A stretch of 8,540 nucleotides of DNA, from NCBI GenBank assembly GCA_964397015.1, contig CAYNHL010000145.1, forward strand, positions 1-8,540, in the 5' to 3' direction. Every line of letters starts with the position of its first letter. Position 1 is the first letter of the stretch. The DNA comes from MADRE2 sp964397015 (GTDB taxonomy: Bacteria; Desulfobacterota; Desulfobacteria; Desulfobacterales; Desulfobacteraceae). The notes under the pieces were generated by a model. That model saw only the letters and a program-made list of their open reading frames with translations. It ran no database searches and was not told where the DNA came from. The position numbers were made by a program, and so were the translations under genes. Shown piece after piece: positions 1 to 7,180 of this stretch.

Positions 1-21
1 TGGCTAAACCCTTGTTATTAC

Positions 22-109
22 TGGTACCTGGGACGAGAATTGAACTCGTACAGCACTTTGTGCCGAGGGATTTTAAGTCCCTTGCGTCTACCAGTTCCGC
101 CACCCAGGC
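22..109 (-). tRNA. tRNA-Leu (anticodon UAA), CCA encoded
   Basis: Read on the minus strand this folds as a class II tRNA. The acceptor stem pairs GCCTGGG with CCCAGGT (first pair a G-T wobble), followed by A and an encoded CCA at 24-22. The anticodon stem AGGGA/TCCCT encloses the loop CTTAAAA, giving anticodon TAA, which reads the leucine codon UUA. A long variable arm with a GGCAC/GTGC stem is the class II hallmark of Leu, Ser and Tyr tRNAs. The T-arm pairs ACGAG with CTCGT around a TTCAATT loop, and the D-arm region carries the expected GGTAGAC. The gene is 88 nt long with no intron. It has its own promoter upstream and diverges from the maf operon. Sequence to the left of the CCA is too short to show a terminator. 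Confidence 0.97.
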
Positions 110-125
110 ATATGAGTAGGTTTCT

Positions 126-154
126 ATAATATCCGTGCGGATTTTGCAAGGCAA
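126..154 (-). promoter_or_regulatory. sigma70-type promoter for tRNA-Leu
   Basis: On the minus strand a -35-like TTGCCT (154-149) and a -10-like TATTAT (131-126) are separated by exactly 17 bases. The -10 box ends 16 bases before the first base of the mature tRNA, leaving room for a short 5' leader. Each hexamer is close to consensus (TTGACA and TATAAT). The assignment is by pattern only. Confidence 0.6.
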
Positions 155-207
155 AATTCGGTTGAGAATACATTGTATTAGGACGTTTTTTTTGATACAT
201 AGCTGAC

Positions 208-813
208 ATGAAAACTCTTGTTCAAAAACCACTCATCCTGGCTTCAGCCTCCCCGAGAAGAAAAAAATTGCTGGAGAAGATGGGATTGGCGCCAGTAGTA
301 ATCCCGGCCCTGATCGATGAACAAAGCATACCCTGGTCCGATCCGGAACAGTATGTCCGGGATCTTGCGTTGAAAAAGGCCATGGCCGTTTCGGCACAAC
401 ACCCGGATTATTTTGTCATAGGAGCGGATACAATTGTGCTGTGTGATAATACAGTGCTCGGCAAACCGGCTTCAAAAGAACAGGCCGTCGAGATGCTCAA
501 TACTCTTTCAGGAAGAATGCATTCAGTTCATACAGGTATTGCGGTCATTCAAGATTCAAACAATCTGGTTGCTCAGCAGTCTGTCAAAACTGACGTATAT
601 TTCAAACCATTGACCCGGGATGAAATAAACTGGTATGCCGGAACCAACGAACCCTATGACAAGGCGGGGGCCTATGGTATCCAGGGAAAAGGCGCTTTCA
701 TGGTCAAGAGGATCAAGGGGTCCTATTCAAATGTGGTGGGACTTCCGGTATGTGAACTGTTCCAGGTTTTTATCGACCATAACATTGTAGAATTGACAGG
801 AACATTGCCATGA
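208..813 (+). CDS. maf: Maf-family nucleoside triphosphate pyrophosphatase (dTTP/UTP type)
   Basis: This cytosolic enzyme of the Maf/HAM1 fold hydrolyses non-canonical or surplus nucleoside triphosphates to the monophosphate and pyrophosphate. At 201 aa it has the usual family length. Visible motifs are the N-terminal substrate loop ASASPRR (residues 12-18), GADTIV with the conserved Asp74, the Lys in LGKP (Lys86), SGRMHSVHTG (101-110), and DKAGAYGIQG followed by GSYSNVVGLP near the C-terminus. The AGAYGIQGKGA block resembles the YhdE branch (dTTP/UTP) rather than YceF (7-methyl-GTP). The ATG at 208 is the only ATG start after the in-frame TGA at 193 and directly precedes the first strand. 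Its ribosome binding site is poor. It is the first gene of a three-gene operon, and its TGA overlaps the next ATG as ATGA. No clear promoter was found for it. Confidence 0.94.
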   Translation: MKTLVQKPLILASASPRRKKLLEKMGLAPVVIPALIDEQSIPWSDPEQYVRDLALKKAMAVSAQHPDYFVIGADTIVLCDNTVLGKPASKEQAVEMLNTLSGRMHSVHTGIAVIQDSNNLVAQQSVKTDVYFKPLTRDEINWYAGTNEPYDKAGAYGIQGKGAFMVKRIKGSYSNVVGLPVCELFQVFIDHNIVELTGTLP

Positions 814-1505
814 CATCCATTCAAAACAATTTTCAAACAATCTTATCGCAGATTCATCAGGCAGCTAAAGCCTGTGGCCGTAATCCCGAAGACATCACAC
901 TGGTTGCGGTGAGCAAAAAAAAATCTGTGTCATTGATTCAATCCGGTATCGATGCCGGTATTCGTCACCTGGGTGAAAACTATATCCAGGAAGCCGTGGA
1001 TAAAATAGACACTATCGGACCGGTGGATGGACTTCACTGGCATTTTATCGGTCACCTGCAGTCCAACAAGGCAAAGCTTGCCGTGCCGTATTTTGATTTA
1101 ATCCATACTGTGGATTCTTTCAAGCTGGCAAAAGAAATCGACAAACAGGCCGCCAAAGCAAAAAAAGTCCAGGACATTCTGCTGCAGGTCAACATCAGCC
1201 GTGAGCAGAGCAAGTCAGGAACAGATCAGGAACAGGTCAGGCAACTGGCCATTGACATCAGTGCTCTGGAAAATGTAGCGGTCAAGGGATTGATGTGCAT
1301 GCCTCCTTTTTTTGACGATCCTGAAAAAGCTCGTCCATATTTCAGGCAACTGGCCAGGATCCGCAAAGATATTCAGGATCTGTCCAGCCCCGGCCTGTCA
1401 ATGGAACATCTGTCCATGGGTATGAGCAATGACTTTGAAATTGCCATTGAAGAAGGGGCCACCCTTGTACGGGTCGGCACTTCAATCTTTGGGAGCCGGT
1501 CTTGA
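810..1505 (+). CDS. yggS: YggS/PLPBP-family pyridoxal phosphate homeostasis protein
   Basis: This PLP-binding, non-catalytic alanine-racemase-fold protein (PROSC family) buffers cytosolic pyridoxal phosphate and indirectly affects amino-acid metabolism. The 231 aa length is typical. The PLP-binding lysine is expected at Lys36 within LVAVSKKK (31-38), matching Lys36 of E. coli YggS. Further family blocks are HFIGHLQSNK (78-87), LQVNIS (125-130), GLMCMPP (160-166), LSMGMSNDFEIAI (201-213) and RVGTSIFG (221-228), the last two forming the phosphate-binding part. The ATG overlaps the maf stop by four bases. An AGGAA seven bases upstream serves as ribosome binding site, so its translation is probably both coupled and independently initiated. 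Its own TGA overlaps the TTG start of the next gene. Function is well supported by family; no substrate or partner is implied by this context. Confidence 0.95.
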   Translation: MTSIQNNFQTILSQIHQAAKACGRNPEDITLVAVSKKKSVSLIQSGIDAGIRHLGENYIQEAVDKIDTIGPVDGLHWHFIGHLQSNKAKLAVPYFDLIHTVDSFKLAKEIDKQAAKAKKVQDILLQVNISREQSKSGTDQEQVRQLAIDISALENVAVKGLMCMPPFFDDPEKARPYFRQLARIRKDIQDLSSPGLSMEHLSMGMSNDFEIAIEEGATLVRVGTSIFGSRS

Positions 1506-2062
1506 AAATCCTGCTGCATATATGCTGTGCCCCGTGCTCCATCTATCCTGTCGAACTGCTTCGAAACGAAAATTTTTCAATAATGGGGTTTTTTTACCGA
1601 CACAATATCCATCCCTTTACCGAGTGCATTAAACGGGAAAATACGTTGAGAGCCTATGCTAAAGATATTGATCTCAAGGTTATCTTCCAGGAAGACTACC
1701 AGCTTGAAAAATTTTTGCAGTCATTAGCCTTTCGTGAATCCGACAGGTGCCGGTTCTGTTATTACGACAGGCTTCTTTCCACGGCCAGACTGGCCCGGAG
1801 GGGAAAGTTCGATGGATTTACCACCACCCTTCTTTACAGCAAATTCCAGGATCATGAACTGATCAGGGAAACGGGGGAAGCTGTTGCAAAAAAGACCGGC
1901 CCCGCCTTTATATATCGCGATTTCAGGGAGGGCTGGAAACAGGGTATTACAAAGTCAAAAGAAATGAACATGTACCGCCAGCAGTATTGCGGCTGCATTT
2001 ACAGTGAGAAAAAAAGGTATTTCAAGCCGGACCAGGCTGTATTGAATCCAGCCCAGACCTGA
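1502..2062 (+). CDS. queH: QueH, epoxyqueuosine reductase (queuosine tRNA modification)
   Basis: QueH (formerly DUF208) reduces epoxyqueuosine to queuosine at the wobble position of GUN-anticodon tRNAs. It is the cobalamin-independent replacement for QueG. The 186 aa protein shows the family's cysteine pattern: Cys8, Cys9 and Cys12 in HICCAPCS, Cys83 and Cys86 in DRCRFCYYDR, and Cys163 and Cys165 in YRQQYCGCIYSE. These are the expected Fe-S/metal ligands and redox cysteines. FTTTLLYSKFQDHE (106-119) is also typical. Translation should start at TTG 1502, because the CC motif follows immediately and no ATG lies before it. GGGAG about six bases upstream is a good ribosome binding site. The start overlaps the yggS stop as TTGA, so coupling is likely. 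It is the last gene of the operon and is followed by a hairpin. No other queuosine gene is visible in the window. Confidence 0.93.
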   Translation: MKILLHICCAPCSIYPVELLRNENFSIMGFFYRHNIHPFTECIKRENTLRAYAKDIDLKVIFQEDYQLEKFLQSLAFRESDRCRFCYYDRLLSTARLARRGKFDGFTTTLLYSKFQDHELIRETGEAVAKKTGPAFIYRDFREGWKQGITKSKEMNMYRQQYCGCIYSEKKRYFKPDQAVLNPAQT

Positions 2063-2080
2063 CCTGCCAGGTCTTTGTTT
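2055..2080 (+). terminator. Probable intrinsic terminator after queH
   Basis: A perfect 7-bp stem, AGACCTG (2055-2061) with CAGGTCT (2068-2074), encloses a six-base loop and runs into TTGTTT. The left arm overlaps the queH stop codon (TGA 2060-2062). The T-tract is interrupted by a G, so efficiency may be moderate. In the opposite direction the hairpin is followed by G-rich sequence, so it should not terminate the convergent glycan operon. No separate terminator for that operon is visible in 2063-2101. Confidence 0.6.
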
Positions 2081-2101
2081 GATTGCATATACAAATCAGC
2101 C

Positions 2102-3292
2102 TTACCGCACCGCCTTTTTCATGACCTTTATCACCTGGTCGATTACAAACTGTATGGATGCTTTTGTCAGGGTCGGGTGGACCATGAACATCATAGATGT
2201 CTCCCCGAGCTGTTTTGCGGCAGGAAGCCTTGTAGTGCCGGATCTTAAGCCGGCCGCCCTGATTTTGTACACATAGTTTTTAAACAGTTCTTCAAGATAT
2301 ATTTCAGGGCATATCCCCGTATTGCAAGGCACACCGGCTTCATTGAGTACATTCAGGATACGCGTCCTGTCCCATTCAGCTTTAACAGCATCAGGCTCGA
2401 TAAAGACATAATACTTGTAATATGAATGGTAGGTATGCTCGTCTGGAACGGTGATTCTCAATCCCGGTACTGTTTTGAATGCCTGGTTGAACAGACCGGC
2501 AAATTCCCTTCTTTGTTCCACCCACCTGTCAAGTTTTTTCAGCATAACCCTTCCCATTGCAGCCTGCATCTCCGTCATCCTGCAGTTGGTTCCGAGCCCG
2601 GTGACAAGCCATTTGAACCCCTGGGGATGATCGGCTTCAAGGGATTGCCTGTAATCCTTTCCATGGTCCTTGTAGCTCCATACTTTTTCCCACAGCTCTT
2701 TGTTGTTTGTAACAAGCATCCCCCCTTCCCCGCCCGTGGTCATGATCTTGTCCTGGCAGAAGGAAAAAACGGCACAGTCACCATAGCTTCCGGCCTTTTT
2801 GCCGCGAAAGGCGGCACCATGAGCCTGGGCACAGTCTTCGATAAAAAGGATGTTGTTCTGCCTGCAGTATTCGCTTATTTTATCCAGCTCACAGGGCCAT
2901 CCCGCCAGGTTTACGGCAATCACGGCACGGGTTTTCGGCGATACCCCCTTGATGATGTTTTCCAGGGTAATGTTCTGGCTGACAGGGTCTACATCGACAA
3001 AGACCGGTACTGCCTGCCGTAAAAGCACGCAGCCTGCAGAGGCTACAAATGACCGGGGAGTGACAATGACCTCGTCACCTTTTTTAATGCCCGATACCCG
3101 CAGGATTGAGTCAAGTGCCAGGCTGCCATTGGCAAGGGCTACCGAGTAGTCCGCACCGATGTATGCAGCGAACTCTTTTTCAAACCCTGTGATCTGCTCG
3201 CCTGTCCACTGGTTTACTTTACCTGATTGTAAAACTTTTACGGCGGCCTCTATTTCATCGTTGTCAAAACACGGCCATGGCGCAAAATTCAT
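2102..3292 (-). CDS. DegT/DnrJ/EryC1/StrS-family PLP sugar aminotransferase
   Basis: This fold-type I PLP enzyme is expected to transaminate a nucleotide-linked keto sugar, usually a UDP- or dTDP-4-keto-6-deoxyhexose, using glutamate. At 396 aa it is close to the family norm. Key sites are the ANGSLAL phosphate region (54-60), IEDCAQAHGA (151-160) with Asp153 expected to contact the PLP pyridine nitrogen, and FSFCQDKIMTTGGEGG (176-191) with Lys182 as the Schiff-base lysine. YKDHGKDY follows. The ATG at 3292 lies one base after the stop of the acyltransferase gene, and a GGGGA ribosome binding site lies within that gene's end. As the last gene of the operon, beside a hexapeptide acyltransferase and a 4,6-dehydratase, it plausibly plays the PglE-like role of making a 4-amino-4,6-dideoxy sugar. 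Substrate and ring position are inferred. A C3 aminotransferase of the same superfamily cannot be excluded. Confidence 0.9.
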   Translation of the reverse strand: MNFAPWPCFDNDEIEAAVKVLQSGKVNQWTGEQITGFEKEFAAYIGADYSVALANGSLALDSILRVSGIKKGDEVIVTPRSFVASAGCVLLRQAVPVFVDVDPVSQNITLENIIKGVSPKTRAVIAVNLAGWPCELDKISEYCRQNNILFIEDCAQAHGAAFRGKKAGSYGDCAVFSFCQDKIMTTGGEGGMLVTNNKELWEKVWSYKDHGKDYRQSLEADHPQGFKWLVTGLGTNCRMTEMQAAMGRVMLKKLDRWVEQRREFAGLFNQAFKTVPGLRITVPDEHTYHSYYKYYVFIEPDAVKAEWDRTRILNVLNEAGVPCNTGICPEIYLEELFKNYVYKIRAAGLRSGTTRLPAAKQLGETSMMFMVHPTLTKASIQFVIDQVIKVMKKAVR

Positions 3293-3293
3293 G

Positions 3294-3695
3294 TTATTCC
3301 CCTACCTTTTTGATAATTCTGGCTGGTACTCCGTATGCCATCATATTATCCGGAATATCCTGATTGACAAAACTATGGGCTCCGATTACCGCGTTTTCTC
3401 CAATGGTAATCCCGGGCATAATTGTGGTATGACTTCCGATACGTGCATTTTTTTTCAATGTCACCAATCCTTTTTTCTGATCTATGGTGGAAATCGAGTA
3501 AATGGAACAATGTGATCCAATTTGAACATGGTCCTGGATCTCGACACCATACCGGGCATTGATATAGGAAAACGCCCCGATATCGGACTTATAACCCAGA
3601 GAAAGCCTTTCTGCCCCCTGGACCAGCCAGTTATACTTTGTCAGCCTGCCTTCCGTGATTTCCGGAAAAACCCAGTTTTCGAATCTATTGTCCAT
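3294..3695 (-). CDS. Hexapeptide-repeat (left-handed beta-helix) acyltransferase
   Basis: Likely an O- or N-acetyltransferase using acetyl-CoA in the cytosol on a nucleotide sugar or glycan intermediate. The 133 aa protein is nearly all imperfect hexapeptide repeats: SLGYKSDIGAFSYI (32-45), VEIQDHVQIGSHCSI (51-65), ARIGSHTTIMPGITIGENAVIGAHSFV (84-110). The tail YGVPARIIKK is typical of the maltose/galactoside acetyltransferase branch. His89 or His107 are candidate catalytic residues. It is shorter than PglD (about 195 aa) and lacks its N-terminal Rossmann-like domain. It starts 11 bases inside the preceding transferase gene, with GGGGA as ribosome binding site, and ends one base before the aminotransferase. 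Position between a PglC-like transferase and a DegT aminotransferase suggests it acylates the aminotransferase product. That is inference, and glycan O-acetylation is the alternative. Confidence 0.87.
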   Translation of the reverse strand: MDNRFENWVFPEITEGRLTKYNWLVQGAERLSLGYKSDIGAFSYINARYGVEIQDHVQIGSHCSIYSISTIDQKKGLVTLKKNARIGSHTTIMPGITIGENAVIGAHSFVNQDIPDNMMAYGVPARIIKKVGE

Positions 3696-4287
3696 AATCA
3701 GTATTCCCCATGAACTTTTCGGAAGTCACATGCCCGTTCTGGGTGATGCCCTCACTTTTGAAAACGGTTATAAGCGTTAAAAAAAGAATCTTGATATCCA
3801 GCCATAGACTGTGATTCTCAATATACCATAAATCCATTTTAAACTTTTCAGGCCAGCTGACGGCGTTTCTTCCGTTAATCTGTGCCCATCCTGTAATACC
3901 CGGTTTCATGTCATGACGTCTGGCCTGCTGCTCATCGTATCGTTCCAGGTATTCCATCAGCAGCGGGCGGGGCCCGACCAGGCTCATGTCCCCCCTGATA
4001 ACGTTTAAAAGCTCGGGCAGTTCATCGAGACTCGTCTTTCGCAGCAGGGCCCCGAACCGGGTAAGTCTTTCTTCATCAGGCAAAAGCTGTCCTTCATGAT
4101 TTTTTTTATCTGCCAGTGTCCGGAATTTATAGATTGTAAAAGGCCTGCCGTAAAGGCCGGGGCGGACCTGTTTAAAAAACACGGGACGGCCTAGATTGTA
4201 CCTGACAAGCAGGAAAACAATTCCGATTACAGGCGACAGGAAAATCAACAGGATGACCGAAATAAAAAAATCAAAAAATCGTTTCAT
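3685..4287 (-). CDS. PglC-like monotopic phosphoglycosyl transferase (undecaprenyl-phosphate sugar transferase)
   Basis: It should transfer a sugar-1-phosphate from a UDP-sugar to undecaprenyl phosphate at the inner face of the cytoplasmic membrane, starting a lipid-linked glycan. The 200 aa length equals the minimal PglC core, without the extra N-terminal domain of WbaP-type enzymes. Residues 1-30 form one hydrophobic membrane segment with a Pro at 19, compatible with the re-entrant helix of this class. PVFFKQVRPGLYGRPF and YKFRT (53-57) follow. The catalytic Asp-Glu dyad is Asp88-Glu89 in TSLDELPEL, then GDMSLVGPRPLL (99-110), KPGITGWAQINGRN (128-141) and DLWYIENHSLWLDI (152-165). The C-terminal QNGHVTSEKFMGN (183-195) resembles the PglC tail, favouring a diacetamido-bacillosamine-type substrate. 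The ATG is one base past the dehydratase stop. The 3' end overlaps the acyltransferase start by 11 bases. Confidence 0.93.
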   Translation of the reverse strand: MKRFFDFFISVILLIFLSPVIGIVFLLVRYNLGRPVFFKQVRPGLYGRPFTIYKFRTLADKKNHEGQLLPDEERLTRFGALLRKTSLDELPELLNVIRGDMSLVGPRPLLMEYLERYDEQQARRHDMKPGITGWAQINGRNAVSWPEKFKMDLWYIENHSLWLDIKILFLTLITVFKSEGITQNGHVTSEKFMGNTDYGQ

Positions 4288-4288
4288 G

Positions 4289-6199
4289 TCAATTCACTGC
4301 CCCGCTGTCTGCTGCACAATGATATTCAGGAACAATATCCTTGAGCAAAAGCCTTACCTGGTCATGCTCCCCTTTTCCGGCAAAGGTTTTCAGGGCATCT
4401 ATTTTATTTTCAATATCATCCATAACGTCCTGGCGGCAATTGAGTACCATGATCTTATGATGCTCGGTTGATACCACATTCTCCTGGTCGGTTATCAATT
4501 CCTCGTACAGCTTTTCTCCGGGCCGAAGGCCGGTATATTCAATTTTGATATCCACATCCGGTTCTAAACCGGAAAAACGAATCAGGTCTCTGGCCATGCT
4601 GTCTATTTTAACCGGTTTTCCCATTTCAAGAATGAAAATTTCCCCGCCCTGCCCCATTGCTCCGGCCTGCAGGATCAACTGGCATGCTTCCGGGATCAGC
4701 ATGAAATATCGAATCATGTCAGGGTGGGTGACGGTTACGGGCCCTCCCTGCTTTATCTGTTTTTTGAACAAAGGAATAACCGAGCCTACGCTTCCTATGA
4801 CATTTCCAAACCGGACGGTTATAAAATGTGTCCCCGGGACCTGGCAGCGATTGGCCTTCTGGATGAGAATTTCGGCAATTCTTTTTGTGGTCCCCATAAC
4901 ACTTGTCGGGTTGACCGCTTTGTCGGTCGAGACAAAGACAAATTTTTCACATGCATATTTTCTTGCAGTGTCAATAATGTTTGCTGTTCCGACAATGTTG
5001 TTTTCAACCGCTTTTAATGGAAACTGTTCCAGCATGGGAACATGTTTGTAGGCGGCTGCATGGAATACGATCTGCGGCCTGGTCCTGGAAAATGTATCGA
5101 CAATCTCTTTTTGGTTCTGGATATCTCCTAATACCGGTATGATCCCGATATGGGGGAAATTCTTTTTCAGTTCAAGATCGATTTCATAAAGAGGGCTTTC
5201 AGCTCTTTCAAATAAAATGATCTGTTCCGGGGAAAACCGCCCGATCTGGCGGCATAAACCTTTTCCGATGGATCCCCCCGCCCCGGTTACAAGCACGCGT
5301 TTGCCTCCCAGGTAATCCCCTATTTTATCCTTGTCCAGGTGGACAGGTTCTCTGCCGAGAAGATCCCTGTATTCAACTTTTCGAATGGCGCTCAGCTGAA
5401 TTTTTCCGTCAATCAATTCTCCCATGCTGGGAACGGTTTTAAATTCCACGTCAGCATTTTTGCACAAATCGACAATATGCCTCATTCCAGCGGCACTAAG
5501 GCTAGGGATTGAAATAACGACATCTTCGACCCCGGTGGATGCAACGACATTTTTGAGTTCATCAATGGGCGCAAGCACTGGGATACCATGAATCTTTCTT
5601 CCAATTTTACCAGGATCGTCATCCAGAAAGCCGACCACATGGGACTGTACCATGGGATTTTCAATAAACTCACGGCATATTTTCTGGCCGCAGTCCCCTG
5701 CGCCGATAATAATCACACCTTTGCTCTCGAGCGGCCGTCTGTTGAATATTTTCATCAGGGCGTTGACAAGATCCGAAAAGGTAATTTTTCCGGTGAATTC
5801 TTCGAAACAAAGCCTGGTGGCAACCCTGACTCCCGTGATGAACATGATGGTCAGGCACCAGTCGATTATGAAAACCGATCTTGATACCATCTCAAACCTG
5901 TTGATAAAGAGGATGGCGGTGATGACTACCAGGCTTGATACGGTCGAGGCCTTGATTATGATGAAAAGGTCGTTGAGGCTTGTATATCGCCACATGCCCC
6001 TGTAAAGGTCAAAAACATAAAAACATGCCAGCTTCACCACGACGATCAGGGGGAACATTTCAATAAATTTCTCGTACCCCCAGCCTGGAATATTGAATTC
6101 AAAACGTATCAGGTGAGAAAGGTAAAATGAAAAAAACAGCAGGACAACGTCCACAGCAACAACGACGGCCTGTTTTTTTCTATAGTTACCTGACATCAT
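4289..6199 (-). CDS. Membrane-bound UDP-HexNAc 4,6-dehydratase, WbpM/PglF/CapD family
   Basis: It should convert UDP-GlcNAc to UDP-2-acetamido-2,6-dideoxy-hexos-4-ulose, the branch intermediate for FucNAc, QuiNAc and bacillosamine. At 636 aa it is a full-length family member. About four membrane helices lie in residues 10-30, 49-65, 80-99 and 110-125. A CoA-binding-like Rossmann domain begins with IIIGAGDCG (163-171), and the catalytic extended SDR domain with TGAGGSIG (305-312). In the active site the usual Tyr is replaced by Met: T425-D426-K427 in STDKAVNP, and M435-x3-K439 in VMGTTKR. This is the signature of WbpM/PglF dehydratases, with the Asp-Lys pair doing the elimination. LRPGEKLYEEL lies near the C-terminus. 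The gene abuts the WbpL-like gene (TGA then ATG), with a second ATG directly after. It is probably the common supplier for both downstream sugar branches. Confidence 0.95.
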   Translation of the reverse strand: MMSGNYRKKQAVVVAVDVVLLFFSFYLSHLIRFEFNIPGWGYEKFIEMFPLIVVVKLACFYVFDLYRGMWRYTSLNDLFIIIKASTVSSLVVITAILFINRFEMVSRSVFIIDWCLTIMFITGVRVATRLCFEEFTGKITFSDLVNALMKIFNRRPLESKGVIIIGAGDCGQKICREFIENPMVQSHVVGFLDDDPGKIGRKIHGIPVLAPIDELKNVVASTGVEDVVISIPSLSAAGMRHIVDLCKNADVEFKTVPSMGELIDGKIQLSAIRKVEYRDLLGREPVHLDKDKIGDYLGGKRVLVTGAGGSIGKGLCRQIGRFSPEQIILFERAESPLYEIDLELKKNFPHIGIIPVLGDIQNQKEIVDTFSRTRPQIVFHAAAYKHVPMLEQFPLKAVENNIVGTANIIDTARKYACEKFVFVSTDKAVNPTSVMGTTKRIAEILIQKANRCQVPGTHFITVRFGNVIGSVGSVIPLFKKQIKQGGPVTVTHPDMIRYFMLIPEACQLILQAGAMGQGGEIFILEMGKPVKIDSMARDLIRFSGLEPDVDIKIEYTGLRPGEKLYEELITDQENVVSTEHHKIMVLNCRQDVMDDIENKIDALKTFAGKGEHDQVRLLLKDIVPEYHCAADSGAVN

Positions 6200-7180
6200 T
6201 CAAACACCCTTTTTTGTCAAACGTGCTTTTTTACGGACCGTATATGTGGTCAAAGTGAATAAAACCGAAAAACCCAGGATTACCAGGAGAACCGCAGGGA
6301 GGCCAAAGGCCTGTGCCCATATGACACAAAAACAGATTACAAACTGAAAAACGGCGAATCCCAATGTCACGACCCACTGGGATTGCTGCAGTTCATTGGC
6401 CAGCAGCTGGTACATATGCTTGCGGTGCGCCCTGGTTATATTCTCGTGGTTTTTAATCCTGATGGTCATGGTTGTTATCTCATCCAGGTAAAACGGCAGG
6501 ATAAAGCTGCTCAGGCATAAAAATTCCAGAAGGGTTTCTGACAGTACAATAACCTGTACGGCAAATATAAATCCGATAAATATACTGCCCACATCCCCCA
6601 TGAACACACGTGCTTTAGGAAAGTTGAAAAACAGAAATCCCACTGAAAAGCCGCAGACAATCAGGCTTGTCACGACAACGGAACTGCCTGCTCCATTAAT
6701 GAAGCTGTACCATGTCAGAAATCCGAATCCGATCAAGGCTGTCATGCCGGAAATGCCGTTTATGCCGTCCATGAAATTGTACAGGTTTGCCGTGCCGGTC
6801 AGGAAAAAAACAAAGAAAATCAGAAGAAAAACATTGCTGATGCCTGAATGATATGACCAGCCAATGCAAAAGGTGATGGCACAAATGAACTGGACAAGCA
6901 GCCTGGTTTTGACGGACAGGTCTTTTCGGTCACCGATAAAACTGAAAAGAGAAAGCAGTACAACCGGTATCCAGATAAAATAGTGAATACTGTAATATAC
7001 GGAGATACAGGTGAAGATAACCGGCAGGCTGAAACCTGCGCCGGTAGGTATGGCACCTACATGTGAACTTCTTCCGTTTGCCACATCCAGAAGATTCAAT
7101 TTAGGTCCATATATGGATACCCACCATGCAACAATACCACTGATAATGATGGAAAATAGGAATGAAATGAAAAATGCCAT
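6200..7180 (-). CDS. WbpL/WecA-like polytopic phosphoglycosyl transferase (glycosyltransferase family 4, MraY superfamily)
   Basis: This integral membrane enzyme transfers HexNAc-1-phosphate from a UDP-sugar to undecaprenyl phosphate, initiating O-antigen or capsule units. The 326 aa protein is mostly hydrophobic with about ten membrane segments. Superfamily motifs are NGRSSHVGAIPTGAG (35-49, substrate loop), GDRKDLSVKTRLLVQ (83-97), NLYNFMDGINGI (132-143, metal/nucleotide Asp), ARVFMGDVGS (190-199, catalytic Asp in FMGD) and RAHRKHMYQLL (250-260, the HxxH-type loop common in WbpL). The ATG overlaps the epimerase stop by one base (TAATG), implying coupling, and its stop directly precedes the dehydratase ATG. 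The order reductase-WbpL-WbpM matches the Pseudomonas aeruginosa wbpK-wbpL-wbpM block, which suggests a FucNAc or QuiNAc donor. WecA-like GlcNAc specificity is the alternative. Confidence 0.93.
   Translation of the reverse strand: MAFFISFLFSIIISGIVAWWVSIYGPKLNLLDVANGRSSHVGAIPTGAGFSLPVIFTCISVYYSIHYFIWIPVVLLSLFSFIGDRKDLSVKTRLLVQFICAITFCIGWSYHSGISNVFLLIFFVFFLTGTANLYNFMDGINGISGMTALIGFGFLTWYSFINGAGSSVVVTSLIVCGFSVGFLFFNFPKARVFMGDVGSIFIGFIFAVQVIVLSETLLEFLCLSSFILPFYLDEITTMTIRIKNHENITRAHRKHMYQLLANELQQSQWVVTLGFAVFQFVICFCVIWAQAFGLPAVLLVILGFSVLFTLTTYTVRKKARLTKKGV

Noticed and set aside
22..109. tRNA-Leu gene as an integration site for a genomic island
   Set aside because: The 3' end of the tRNA faces the left window edge, no integrase or direct repeat of the tRNA end is visible, and the glycan genes are on the other side behind housekeeping genes.
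2426..3022. 198-codon open frame on the + strand inside the aminotransferase gene
   Set aside because: It is antisense to a gene with clear family motifs, its translation resembles no protein family, and it has no ribosome binding site of note.
4545..5051. 168-codon open frame on the + strand inside the dehydratase gene
   Set aside because: Its sequence is a shadow of the conserved dehydratase domain on the opposite strand, with low-complexity, Met/Ser/Cys-rich translation.
4289..6199. Missing catalytic Tyr in the dehydratase as a sign of inactivation
   Set aside because: Replacement of Tyr by Met in the M-x3-K motif with an added Thr-Asp-Lys is normal for WbpM/PglF-type dehydratases.
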